DNA of 64,000 nt from Massospora cicadina (GCA_022478985.1 JAKSZP010000021.1:296006-360005), one strand, 5' to 3'; positions 33,640 through 44,299 are shown, numbered from the stretch's first letter. Program-made: numbers and translations. Notes: generated by a model from the letters alone, not told the origin.

Positions 33640-34315
33640 TAATGATCTAACTCCCACTGAGCTTTATAAAGTTCATTCTTTACTGGAGTCATATAGTGAT
33701 ATCTTCTCCAAATCTGATACTGACTATGGGAATATGTAGGGCTGGTGCCACACCATTAATGTTGGTGATGCCAAGCCTATTCAATCCAAGACTTATTGGA
33801 AATCAAAAGTTGAGGAGCTCCAGATAAGGAAGGAGCTTAAACAGTTACTTATGCGGGGCTATTGGTGCCTTCTCAAAGCCCTTGGTCATCTTCACTATTG
33901 CTCATAAAAGGAAGAATGTTGGGAATTGGGTAGTTATGGACTACCATAAGCTGAATAACCTCACCAAGAAGGACAGCTACCCAATCCTGTGAATTGATGA
34001 CACCCTGGTCCAACTCTCCAGGTCCAAGTTCTTTTCCGCCATGAACTTGGCTAGTGTATACTGGTTGATGGACCTTTCTCTGCAAGACTAGGAAAAGTGT
34101 GCGCTTATCTGCATTGAGGGTCTTTTCCAACCTACCTAACTACCACAAGGGTTGTGCAATGTGCTTGAATCTTTCCAGCGAGCTTTGGACCACATCTTTC
34201 AAAATCTAAAGATTATTTTTATAATTGTCTATCCTGACGATATCACCATCTTCTCCCAAATAATAAATGAGCACCTTTCCCACTTAAAGGAAGCTTTCCA
34301 ACTCTTGAGGGCCTC
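33640..34315 (+). pseudogene. Reverse transcriptase of element B, N-terminal part
   Basis: Fragments give VVMDYHKLNNLTKKDSY (about 33932), KFFSAMNLASVYWLMDL (motif A, D-to-N), LPQGLCNVLESFQRALDHIF (motif B) and FIIVYPDDITIFSQ (motif C, YLDD changed to YPDD but both Asp kept). NEHLSHLKEAFQLL follows. The gene is cut at 34315, where a solo LTR sits between GCCTC duplications, and continues at 35694. Confidence 0.78.
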
Positions 34316-35688
34316 TGTCATGGAGACAGCAGAAGAAGTTTAGACTGGCATGTCAGTTGAGATGTGTGAACACCCAAAAAGCAAGACAGAATGCCAGAGG
34401 CATTGCTGACCATATGACTTGATATGGAGCCAGAAAATGTGGTACCACAAAGTGGTGGTGTAACAACAGGGTAATGAGTGTCCCAACGGCAAACCACACT
34501 GAACCCATTACCAACTCAGTGGTTCTAACTGCAGGAGGTGGGATTACTGGGACAGTCTCAATGAGATTCTGGGTTTGAGAGGCCAACTCTTTGGAGGCGA
34601 TAGAAAGATGGGTTCTCTCTATCCATTGTTGTATATAGGGCCATAAAATTCCTGTGTATTGTTGTCAGAAATTCATAAGAGCGGGGTTGTAAGACCAAAA
34701 GTATCTGACTCGCTGGGACCAATCAATGATAGAGGGAGCCATGGTGACCAAAAGAATTGGTAAAGCCCACCCAGAGTGCGGGGCGATGGGCCACCAAGGA
34801 AATGCCATCTAGGATGCAGTTAGAACGGAAAATAAAGAAAATTTTAATTTTTTAGCAAAAATTTATTGGGAAAGGAAAGTAAGAAAATTGACCAACAATT
34901 TTCTCAGTGCCATGCAACTGATTAAATAGTGGTCAATTAGTAGTGACAGGATGGGGCCAGGGCCCAAAACGTTTGGCCTGACTGGCGCATTGTTTGGGAA
35001 TGGGGGGTTTATTCTTTGGGAACTGAAATCACAAAATTTGGTGGCAGGCCGAGTCTCTGTCAGTTTGACCTCAAACTTCCAAACCAGGGATCAACTACAT
35101 TTCCAACAATTAGCATGATGGCATTTGGCCTGACGGGTGATGGGAATTCCCCAAGGTCATCCCTTATAGGGATGGGTCCATTTGGTTGGGAACAGGTTTG
35201 GGACAGCCAACCCACCCGTGCTCGGTCATTTAACCATTCATTTGGTCAACAGCAGCACATTGGGCGCAACGCCCAAATTACTACTTGAGGACTTTGAACC
35301 CTCATCAATAGCGCCCAATATTTTTTCAACTGGTCTGGAGATTGAATTGGAACCGTCAGGCAATCTGGCCAATATCTCATTCTTCATGCTCTTACAGTCA
35401 TTCAAATTTTGGGCATCAGCCAGATTGCCAGCTGAATTAGACCCAGCTGATTTCAATTCAGTAATATCAGCACAGATTTCACTAATTATCTACAACAGTT
35501 CTGCCAATGTAAGTGTAGGTATTGGAGGTGGGATTCAAAGAGGACGAGCTGTTACCAGTTACTCATCTACTACATGAGCGAGGTCGCCCTGAGTGATGAG
35601 AGGTACCACCATCCTCTTTGGTGTCTTTTTATTTGGGAATGGGAAGATGGCCCGATTAAGAGCCAAAGGACGTTCCCCAAGACTTACA
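34316..35688. mobile_element. Solo LTR of a 1.37-kb LTR family, copy S1
   Basis: 1,373 bp starting TGTCATGG and ending GACTTACA, with perfect GCCTC duplications at 34311-34315 and 35689-35693. It aligns along its whole length with 57909-59276. TG...CA termini, a 5-bp TSD and no internal coding region are the signature of a solo LTR left by LTR-LTR recombination. Both strands hold open frames of 70-130 codons (for example 35182-35577 plus, 35456-35238 minus), but none has a domain. The parent element is not present in this window. Confidence 0.88.
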
Positions 35689-35693
35689 GCCTC

Positions 35694-36060
35694 TCACATT
35701 AAGGTGAAGCCCTCCAAATGTACATTTTTTTTTAGTACTAGATGGTCTCAACCCAAGGGGGGATTCATCGATGTTCCTCCAAATGTACATTATTCCATAA
35801 AAAGTTGGATTTCCTGGGCCACTCCATCTCCTCAGATGGGATCCAGCCTCTCCATGATAAGGTTGTTGATATACAAGATGTCTGCACCCAAAGCCCTCCT
35901 CAATATTCATGTGCTTTGGGCATGATGGAGTACTACCATCAATTTATCCCCAAATTCGCTCAGCTCAGTGAGCCCCTCATACAGATTTTAACTAAACACA
36001 CCCCTTTATATTGAGGAGCAGAACATCAGGCTGCTTTTGAAACGCTAAAGAAGCTTCTGC
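35694..36060 (+). pseudogene. Reverse transcriptase thumb and connection of element B, after S1
   Basis: Continues with IKVKPSKCTFF (35698-35730), is interrupted by a 49-bp retroinsertion and its duplication, and resumes around 35790 (HKKLDFLGHSISSDGIQPLH). YSCALGMMEYYHQFIPKFAQ and LSEPLIQILTKHTP form the connection. The 90-codon frame 35742-36014 covers most of this part. Confidence 0.78.
35727..35775 (-). mobile_element. Tiny poly(A) retroinsertion, copy 2
   Basis: 49 bp. On the minus strand it reads AACATCGATGAATCCCCCC, TTGGGTTGAGACCATC, TAGTACT and an A run. It is flanked by perfect 15-bp duplications CCTCCAAATGTACAT (35711-35725 and 35776-35790). The target is RT coding sequence of element B, so the pre-insertion state is certain. 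Its 5' end lies within one base of that of copy 1. Confidence 0.85.
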
Positions 36061-36574
36061 AGTGACGGCCAATCCTACTCCAATCTGATTATAACAAACC
36101 ATTTATGCTGTTTACTGATTCCTCTGATTATGCAGTTGGAGCTATCTTGGCTCAACTGGATGAGCATGGGGTTGAGAACCCCGGTTCATATTTCAGCAAG
36201 ATGCTCTTAGGCAGAACACAGCTATAGCGTCACTGAGAAGGAATGCCTGGCCGTCTTGCTTGCTTTTAAATATTACCACTTTTCTTAAATGGGACCTCAT
36301 TTATAGTGGTTTCTGACCACGCCTCTTTAAAGTAGATACAGAAATACAAGGGATCCCACTGAGCGTTCAGCACTCTGGGCTTTGAAGTTCTAACACTATG
36401 ATATGACCATTGTACACTGAGCTGGGTTGAGCCATATGAATGTCAATGTGTTGACACAGCTGCCCATCCTTCACTTAGATAATAGTGAAGCAGAGCGGCT
36501 ACATGATCTTCTACTGACCCCTGATGCTTGGGAGGATGTGGACGAACCAGTACAGAAGATGCTAGCTTAACATT
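36061..36574 (+). pseudogene. RNase H of element B
   Basis: FMLFTDSSDYAVGAILAQLD (about 36106-36160) carries the first catalytic Asp. FSKMLL and YSVTEKECLAVLLAFKYY-like sequence (frames shift near 36215) carry the Glu. VSDHASL at 36310 keeps the Asp-His motif. ERSALWALK near 36362 matches the RNase H end. Four or more stops or shifts break it. Confidence 0.7.
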
Positions 36575-37700
36575 CCTTTAACACAAAGGTGGATAACGGG
36601 AATCTATATAATAAAGTAGGTTTTTTTTTGGTTACCCTACCTCTGACCCTCAGAGCGAGTACCTGTCATTATGGAGTCTCATGTCCTCCTAGGGCATAGC
36701 AGAGTACGGAAAACCTATGAATGGGTAAAAAAAGCTACTATTAGGAGGAAATCATGGAGACCATCATTGAAGTCATTGATGCCTGTATGACATGTAAAAA
36801 GCAATCCAGCTTCAAGACCAAGTATCAATATCAACCTACCACCCATCAACAGCCTTTCCACACAATAAGTCTTGATGTAGTTGACCCTCTACCCCAAACT
36901 ATGGGTGGAAATCAATATATCTTGGTAGGGATTGATCACTTTACCAAATGGTTCGAGGCTGTGGCTATCCTAGCTCAGATGGCCAAAACCACAGCCACTT
37001 TCCTCCACCAGTATATCTTTGCTCAACATAGTTGCCTCAAGTTTTGCTCTGTGATAATGGTAAAAAAATCACCTCCCAAGTGGTGAAGATTCTTGTGACT
37101 TCCATGGCATGCAACAGCTCTTTTCTGTCCCCTACAACCCTTTGACCAATGGTACTGTGGAAAGAGCCAATGGGACCCTGGTCTCTATATTACAAGAATG
37201 GCCATTCCAGACCCCCTTCACTGGGATCAGTTTTACCAAGTGCCCTTATGCCTACCATATCAATTACCACTGGATCCATAAGATGTATCCTTTCTGTGTG
37301 TTGTATGGACAGGAACCTGGGGTGCCAGCGTTATTAGCCAAAGACATTTTCACTGATAAGACTGACCCAGAGCAAGCCATATTGAATTTGGCCCAGCACA
37401 TCATTCAGTTAAAATCAGAGGCTATGACTAATTTGGCCAAACTGTCAAAAAGAGGGTCAAGCTGCTAATGAGCTATGAGCCCCTCTTTTTCCTTCCAAGT
37501 ATCTGACTTGGTGCTTTATTACCACAACAGTATTACTCCTAGAAGGGAGAAACTTGTGTTTATTTGAGAAGGCCCTTTTGTAGTCACTTACAAGCGAGGA
37601 GAGGAGTACTCCTTAAATCTTTTACTACCAAAGTTAACATCAATTGGGTACATGGCTGCTTCCTAAGGCCCTATTCTCCCCCCAACATTCTAGATGGGGG
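36575..37700 (+). pseudogene. Integrase of element B
   Basis: The finger region is at about 36600-36800 (SHVLLGHSRVRKTYE; IEVIDACMTCKKQSS gives the CxxC cysteines). The core frame 36754-37086 reads HTISLDVVDPLPQTMGGNQY and ILVGIDHFTKWFEAVA, keeping the first catalytic Asp. 37109-37468 gives PYNPLTNGTVERANGTLVSI with the catalytic Glu, and a C-terminal helical region follows. The second catalytic Asp (DNG) lies between the frames at about 37057 (LCSVIMVKK in one frame, DNGK in another). The GPY/F tail is at 37570-37690 (NINWVHGCFLRPYSPPNI). It is better preserved than in A. Confidence 0.78.
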
Positions 37701-38702
37701 TGATGTTGGACATTTGCCCTCCCAGCTTCAAGATAAGAACGTTTTGGGTCAAAATTGGACAAAAAGGGGAAATTTTGGTCATTTACAAGTCTGTTATACT
37801 GATAATATTGATTAAAATAATAAATGATTTATTGGCCAAAAGAACCTGGATAATTCTTGGTGAACCCTGAAAATTGGGGCAACACTATATCAAATACCTC
37901 ACAGGTTTTAGCACTAGATTAAGCAGTCAGATTACTCCAACTACGCGGTGGACTCTGGGGCGTCCATTGGATGGTTCTCCCCAGCCACTACCAGTTCCAT
38001 TCAAGCACCTATGCGGAAACCACTCCCTTTTATAGGTTTGGTGGGGTCCCCCAAAGTTCAATATTTTTATCTAATGGGGGTTGGCTGAAATTTTTAAGTC
38101 ATTACCCCATGTGTACATCTTGCTAAAAATAACTCACCATCCATTGTTCAGCCTAAATGAAGCAAGTTTTCTGAGCTTTGATAGGTTGTATTTACATATT
38201 TCCTTTTTTAGACCATAATAAGCTGATCTGGAATTACCAATGAATTCTCTTCAACCCTCAATAAAATTTAAATACTGAACAGGCAGAATTGAGAGAGTTT
38301 TTTCTTATTCCTTGAGACATAATCTATATATATAAATGAATGTCTATGTGTCTGTCTGTGTGTCTGTCCCAAATGCATTCCTATACCATTCATCCAATTG
38401 TGATGAAACTTTGGTGAGTTGTTGTGTGCATGCCTGAGAAGGTTTATGAAATTTAAAAAAATATTATTTTAATAGCAAAATAAAAAGTTTTATATATGAC
38501 AAGTGAATATCCTGTTAAACTATGATGGTATTTGCTATATTGTTACAGCTGAGCAATTTTGATATTCAGCTGATTTGATATTTTAAAATAGTTTTGTTAA
38601 GTGGTTAGTGGTCATTTGGGTATTTAACAAGTTTATATAAATCAAAACTTTAGATCAAAAGTCCAAATTTATTTAAAAAACCTCCTCTAGCATAATAGCT
38701 CA

Positions 38703-40279
38703 TCCCTCTCTCTCACAAATATCACTTTTATAACAAAAAGTGAATTGAACAAGAACTGAGAGAGCAACCAACTGCCATACCACACTGCAATTTTATAGAC
38801 AGTGAACAAAGGCCAACCAACCAAGCGTAGGGAAGGCAATCCGCCTGTCTGTGCGCAGCACATAGAAATGGATGACTTGCCTGCGCCAATAGTGAGTTTT
38901 ATTAATAATAAAGCCAAGCTCGTTAGATGGACAAACCATCTACTGACCTTCCCACTGGCCCAAGCCCTGACATGACTAGAAATGGGGCTGGGCATTCCAC
39001 CATGTATGCGCCAAGTAACAAACTGGCAACACAAGTGACTACAAAATGAATGAATGTGGAGATGGGTCATGGAGCACTAATGAATAGTACAAATGATGGG
39101 GTTAACTCCTTAGGATCGATGCCCACCAACACCCAGATGACAAACACAACTTTCCAGGAGTGAGGGCTGATGCCAAGAACAGCGGAGTTGGGAATATTCC
39201 CCAGTGAACCTCAATTAGCAGGGGGACTGGGGCCTCACAGGGTGAGAAAACTCTTGCCAATAAAGTAAAAAACCCAGATGAGGTATTGGTAGGATATGAA
39301 ACTGAATCAGATTTGAATAAAAAAATCAGCAATTTAAACTAATGGAGTCAAGCAATAAAACGTTTTCTACCAATATGGAGAAACTTACCAAATCAGCTCA
39401 GGGTATTCAGGTGAAGAACAAGTTGGGTGCCAACCCCAAAACAGCCTGGTTGGGGGGGCGAATGGTCCCTGACCAAAATTGATTTGGTAGTATGAGTAAC
39501 TCATTGGGCAGAGCACCCAATACATAATCAGGCGCAATCCCCAATGAAGGCATTCTGACAGGGGGCCATAGATCAATAATGCATCAATGGCAAATCCCAA
39601 ATATCCAATCACTGAACTAAGATGACCTATTGAAGACCAACCAAGGTTGGGGTGACTCTATATTGGTGACTGAACTGGAAGCAGATATAGCACATCACTA
39701 TTATGAATGTGCTGTGTTCAAAAAATACTGGTCCATGATGTGATACATCCTATCAGGTGATCATTTGCCTCTGGGTATACATCCATCGCAGGACCTGTTC
39801 TTTACAAAAACTCTGAGAACTGCTCAGATCCAACCATGAGTCTTCATTTACCAGTATTGTGTATGGGTAATTCACTGTGCGCTCGTCGCCAAGGTTATGA
39901 ACAACAAGCACCCCCATCACAGAGGTTTGGTAAAGAAGACCATTCGGATTATCTCCAATCAGCTCTGCCAGATCTCAAAATTCTCATGCATAATCCCTGG
40001 GTGTTATAAGGCCACGCATTTGGCTTTCCCCACCAGATCGCTTATCACATGTGATGAAGCTACTAATTTTCTTAGAATAGTATGGCCTGTAAGCCCGCCA
40101 CTGCTAGAACTATGGCTAGCAATGGCAATCACTGATCAGCAATGGTCAGAGGTACTAGAACTCTAGCAGCCCAGATCCCCGGTCTTTTTTTACCCTCAGC
40201 TGAATCGCCTGTATTCCGCCCTTCTCTCTTACTTTCCCTTAAATTTATTTAATAAAGTATGGAGTTTTTTTAAAAAAAA
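38703..40279 (+). mobile_element. Retroposed polyadenylated sequence of unknown source, inside the Helitron
   Basis: About 1.57 kb ending TTTAATAAAGTATGGAG, T residues and eight A residues at 40272-40279. That is a poly(A) signal followed by a short tail. It is flanked by TCTAGCATAAT at 38686-38696 and 40280-40290. With one base change and one indel the duplication extends to about 17 bp (…ATAGCTCA and …ATTGGCTCA). This is the mark of LINE-driven retroposition. Inside, the longest frames are 127 codons minus (39070-38687) and 89 codons plus (39897-40166), with no domain I recognise. It could be a processed pseudogene, a 5'-truncated LINE or a non-coding RNA copy. Confidence 0.75.
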
Positions 40280-40351
40280 TCTAGCATAATTGGCTCAGCT
40301 TTCAGCTCTAAACTTCAACTCTATAAAAGGTCATTTGTTCAAATCCTGGCG
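40280..40351 (+). repeat. tRNA-like stretch in the Helitron
   Basis: TAGCATAATTGG fits the Pol III A-box pattern TRGYNNANNNGG. About 40 bases on, GTTCAAATCC is a good B box. The stems pair poorly, so this is at best a tRNA relic or a tRNA-derived SINE head. The retrocopy at 38703 used the A-box part as its target. Confidence 0.3.
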
Positions 40352-40361
40352 TAATCAATTT

Positions 40362-40744
40362 TTTATACACTTTTCTCAAACTCACTGTCAATTCTGTCTG
40401 TCTGCAATTAAATCTTACAAGCTCTATTTCAGACACTTATTGTCAATAAAAAAATTCTAAAAGTTTGGCACACTTATGTATCTTCAATAACAATTTATTA
40501 ATCCATCAAAAATTATAATTTTCATGTTCAAAAAAGTTTAATATGTATCAAGTAAAAATTCAATATATTTTCAATGGTAGTCAGTATATAGTTATGGCTG
40601 AGCAGTTAGATGTTTAGTTGATTTGATATTTTAAATGGTTTTGTTAGGTGGTTAGTGGTCATTATTTATACACTTTTCTTAAACTTACTGTTAATTCTGT
40701 CTGTCTATGATCAAATCTAAGCTTTATTTCAGAAACTTATTGTA
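40362..40744 (+). repeat. Imperfect direct repeats beside the Helitron helicase
   Basis: A unit around TTATACACTTTTCTCAAACT with AATTCTGTCTGTCTG and TTATTTCAGACACTTATTGT (40362-40444) recurs at 40661-40744 with changes. Separately, TTTGATATTTTAAA with GGTTAGTGGTCATT near 38577 recurs at about 40620. These suggest internal rearrangement of the Helitron upstream of the helicase. Confidence 0.6.
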
Positions 40745-40746
40745 CA

Positions 40747-41703
40747 CTAAAAGATTTAAGAGGAAATGAACAGCTCTTTGGTGGCGCACTCATTTTATTG
40801 TCTGGTGATTTTCAACAAATTCTACCAGTTATACCACGTTCAACACCCGCTGATGAACTTAATGCATGTCTCAAATCATCAGTTTTATGGCGACACGTAC
40901 AGAAATTAACTTTGAAGACGAATATGCATGTACATCTACAAAATGATGCATCCGCTGAACATTTTGCAAAACAATTGTTGGATATTGGGAATGGGAAAAT
41001 GGCAATCAATGAATCCACACAATGTATCACATTGCCAACAAACTTCTGTAAAGTCATAGCAACCACAGATGAATTGATTCACATAGTTTTCTCAAATATT
41101 TCACAGAATTACAAAAATCATCAGTGGCTAAGTTTCCATGCTATACTAGCAGCCAAAAACAATGATGTCAATGTCATCAATTTCAGCATTCAAAATGAAA
41201 TACCAGGTGAAGTGACAACATATAAGTCCATTGATACTGTAATGAATCAAGATGAAGTTGTCAATTATCCAACTGAATTCTTGAATTCACTTAATTTGCC
41301 AGATATGCCACCACATGTTTTACCATTGAAAATTGGCATGCCTATCATTCTTCTTCAAAACATCAATCTACTACAGCTTTGCAACAGTATCAGGCTTTCA
41401 GTGAAAAAGATGATGAACAATATCATTGAAGCTACAATCTTAAATGGAAAATTTAAAGGAGAAGATGTACTGTTGCCACACATCCCAATGATTCCAACAG
41501 ATATGCCATTTGAATTCAGACATTTGCAGCTTCCAGTGCGACTCACATTTGCAATGACCATCATCAATTCACAGGGACGATCACTACAAGTGTGTGGACT
41601 AAATTTGAAAAATCCATGCTTCTCACATGGACAGCTGTATGTGGCCTGCTCACATGTCGGAAAAATTTCTGATTATTCATGTATGCACCAGATGGAAAAA
41701 TAA
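40747..41703 (+). pseudogene. PIF1-like helicase C-terminal region of a Helitron
   Basis: A 318-codon open stretch ending at TAA 41701-41703. It begins mid-domain with LKDLRGNEQLFGGALILLSG and continues DFQQILPVIPR (helicase motif II/III region, the Q-rich SGDFQQ loop). Then come TLPTNFC, LPLKIGMPIILLQNIN (motif V region) and, near the end, LTFAMTIINSQGRSLQVCGL with HGQLYVACSHVGKISD (motifs V/VI, the canonical TINKSQGQ and YVALSRV in decayed form). Motifs I (Walker A) and Ia and the whole Rep/HUH domain are missing, so it is inactive. A run of 318 codons without a stop means it is younger than the gypsy relics, or that the copy lost its 5' half before much decay. Confidence 0.85.
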
Positions 41704-42088
41704 AAAATATTGTGTATCCAAAAGCGCTTCAATAAACAGAATTAAAACATAAACACTTTCTATTTTTGAGTGGCATTGCAATGCATGTTGGGTACTCATA
41801 CTCATATTATCACATTAATTTGAAAACCACGCAAACAAAGTTGTGGGCAACAGCTATTTCTTTATAAAAAACCTACTTTAATTAAACTTTTTTAATTAAA
41901 GATAACATTTTCATTATGTATAACATGTAACTCTGTTGCAAAGCATGGGTATTCTGCTAGTAAAGTATAAAAAATAACCTTTTGCTTTTGGTGGTTAATT
42001 AATTTTATTATTAGTGGTTTAATTCTCCTATTTGTTGGATTTTAGTCCTAATTAGCACAAGTGAGTAATAAAATACAAAAATCCAACA

Positions 42089-42504
42089 AGGGTTTACCAA
42101 AGTAGGCTCAGGATGGAACACCTGCTGATTGTTTAGTTGAGTTTATATCGCACCCACTTCCAATAAAATATCATCAGTAAATAAAAATAAAGATTGATTG
42201 AACCAAAGGTTTTAATTACAGTTGTGTAAACAAGAGAGTCCTAAGAATATTAATATGCTTGAACGTGATTGGCCTCCACTAAAAGGGGACCCTTTTTGAA
42301 GTAGATATACTAAAGGATCATCATGGTTATCAAAAACATAAAATAAGTGCTTATAATCAGCCCACCATCTCAAGGAACACCTGAATGCCTTTCAAACTAT
42401 GGGGCATTTTATCAATTGCAAAGCCTTTGTATAGAATATGTTGAGCCACTTGCTTGTGACCTTATGCCCATGGAACTTAATTTTAGGCTTGAACAGTGAG
42501 CATA
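42089..42504. other. Spacer between elements B and G
   Basis: About 0.4 kb of AT-rich sequence with no frame, no repeat match and no tRNA-like element that I can see. Confidence 0.5.
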
Positions 42505-43003
42505 TGCGTTAAAATTTGGCGGTAGTGGGTGAATTCTGCTAGCTGATTGCATGAGTTTAGTCCCACCAAGCAATGGATGGACAACATGAAGATTTTCAAT
42601 CTTTGATAAATAATAATAAATGGAGCACTAAATAAGGGGTTATCGTCCCAACATTCCAATCTATTTAATATATAAACTAACGGGCTACTTCTGCTTTCCC
42701 TTTCCTACTCTCTTTATTTTCAAAATACCTCCTCTTTACATTCTATAGTTCATCTATTAATATTCAATTGTCTTAGGTTGATTTTGACCCATCAGCTTAG
42801 AAAATCTCTATTCCCTATAATTTAGGTGTTTCATCCCATCATTGAGGCTTTGGGGGAATTCCCTCAATTTTCTTAACTATTTATATTGTGATTGATTTGC
42901 CTCACATTATAATCTTACGCTCAATCTCAAGGCTCACCTCAACTCATAAAATATGATATGCCAGATATATGGCTTATCGTCAAGTCATATCAATTTCTCA
43001 ACA
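42505..43003 (-). repeat. 3' LTR of element G
   Basis: 499 bp. It shares with 48054-48554 the blocks TTGATAAATAATAATAAATGG, AACxGGCTACTTCTGCT and ATATCAATTTCTCAACA, in the same order. Confidence 0.82.
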
Positions 43004-43069
43004 TTGCCCCCCCTTAACTGGACAATAATCTCTTATTGTTTGTATGACTGAAGGAACTTTGTGCGCACT

Positions 43070-44182
43070 TGGTTAATAAGCTGACCATCCACAGGTTCCT
43101 TAATGGTGTAGGAATCAATACCAGTATGCTTGATTATATCAAACAGTCTTGTCCAGATGTTAGCGAGCTTGTTATTCTTTCCAAACAAATGTTGGTCGTG
43201 GAACATGATCTCCTACAGCAACCTGTGGAAGTCCGCTACACCTAATTTAATCAGCCGCCTGATCACAAATCTTCTTAGCTAAGCTGGTAGAATAAGCTTC
43301 CATTTGTAGTTTTATCAGCGTGTCTATTAAGTTGGTCAGATAACGCTGCAGTTTTACTCATCCATTATCCTCCACACAGGAGTAAAGCAGAGTGGGCAAA
43401 GCTGAATGTCTACCATAGAGCAATTGGAAAGGGCTTCTGCCTGTCAATGAGTGGTAGCTGATATTATAAGCAAAGATGGTGGTAGAAAGGAGGGTACTCC
43501 ATTCAGAGGGGCGATGTTTTACAAGCTTGCTGATTTTTTACCAATGTTCCGTTAACCTATTCCACCATTCCATTAGATTCAGGGTGGTAGGGTGTAGTCA
43601 AGACCCTGTGGATTGCCATTAAATCGTTAAACTTGGGCAGGAAATGCAACATGAAATTGGTTCCATTGTCTGTGAGGATAAGTTTTGGACAGCCATTTCG
43701 CTGTATGTAAAACTCCATAATAAGCTTAGAAATGTTGACATCCCTATAATCATTAATTGCTCTTTATTCCACCCATCTTGTCAAGTGATCAACTGTTACT
43801 AATATATACTTAAAGCAGTTTGTGCCAGTTGGCAGAGGCCCCACCACATCAAGGGTGACAGTATGCTATACAAAATGAGACTTTACCAGCTGATAGGTTG
43901 TCTTCTTGTGGAAAAGTTTCTCCACTTGGCACTGTTGACAACAAGCACCCGTCTTAACCACGTCATAATGCATGCTATTCCAATAGTAGCAGGGTTGCAA
44001 GAACTTGAAGTTTTCTGCAACCCTCCATGACCTACCGCCTTATGAGCATATACAATAATTGCTTGCCTATCAGAGGGATTTGGTAAACTCAGCGTTACTT
44101 TTCCAATTTTCTTATACAGTTCCCCATTGCGCAAGAAGTTATCTTGTCTAAGCCAATCTAGTGCCTTGATCACATGTGGCAT
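43070..44182 (-). pseudogene. Integrase of element G
   Basis: Finger: VYAHKAVGHGGLQKT (44060 region, the HxxxH part), with degenerate cysteines after it. Core: VTVDHLTRWVE at about 43800, PKLILTDNGTNFMLHFLPKF at about 43690-43640 with the second catalytic Asp in TDNGTNF, then TTPYHPESNGMVE at about 43600-43560 with the catalytic Glu. Stops interrupt, including one straight after the RWVE segment. The C-terminal part runs towards 43070 without clear motifs. Confidence 0.75.
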
Positions 44183-44299
44183 CTCATAGTGATATTTGCC
44201 ATAATCATCTTCTTGTACATGATATTGGCCAAATCTGCCGTGATGGCAACTGTTGTTAAATGTGAGAGACAGTCTGCATTCTAATATTTCGCCTCTGGC

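Larger units (their letters stand above)
38323..41960 (+). mobile_element. Helitron with helicase fragment, inserted in B's 3' LTR
   Basis: 3,638 bp starting TCTATATATATAAATG and ending TTCTGCTAG, inserted precisely between A (38322) and T (41961). TC...CTAG termini, an A^T target and absence of a TSD define Helitrons. The 5' end carries the tgtctgtctg-rich tract followed by a CCATTCATCCAATTGTGATG-type segment seen at 5' ends of animal Helitrons. The only coding part is a PIF1-like helicase C-terminal region (40747-41703). The Rep/HUH endonuclease is absent, so this copy cannot move itself. The usual 3' hairpin is weak (TTGCAAAGCA). A retrocopy sits inside at 38703-40279. Confidence 0.88.
30574..42088 (+). 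mobile_element. Gypsy-type LTR retrotransposon B (same family as A), with nested insertions
   Basis: LTRs at 30574-31261 and 37773-42088 (the latter split) bracket gag, protease, RT, RNase H and integrase on the plus strand. These follow the same order and sequence family as element A. Removing the solo LTR (34316-35688 plus TSD), the tiny retroinsertion (35727-35775 plus TSD) and the Helitron (38323-41960) leaves about 6.4 kb, the size of A. The primer-binding site TGGTGCTCACTATAGGGG starts at 31264. The sequence just left of the 5' LTR is itself element-internal (polypurine AAAAGGGGAAA), so no TSD exists for B as defined. All genes are broken. Confidence 0.88.
37773..42088 (+). repeat. 3' LTR of element B, split by a Helitron
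   Basis: LTR sequence occupies 37773-38322 and 41961-42088, 678 bp in all, against 688 bp for the 5' LTR. It starts TTTTGGTCATTTACAAG (decayed from TGTCAGACATTTACAAG) after AAAAAGGGGAAA and ends AAATCCAACA. Confidence 0.85.

Noticed and set aside
41930..41956. Canonical Helitron 3' hairpin
   Set aside because: Only a three- to four-base stem (TTGC/GCAT) is visible. The Helitron call rests on the termini, the A^T site and the helicase instead.
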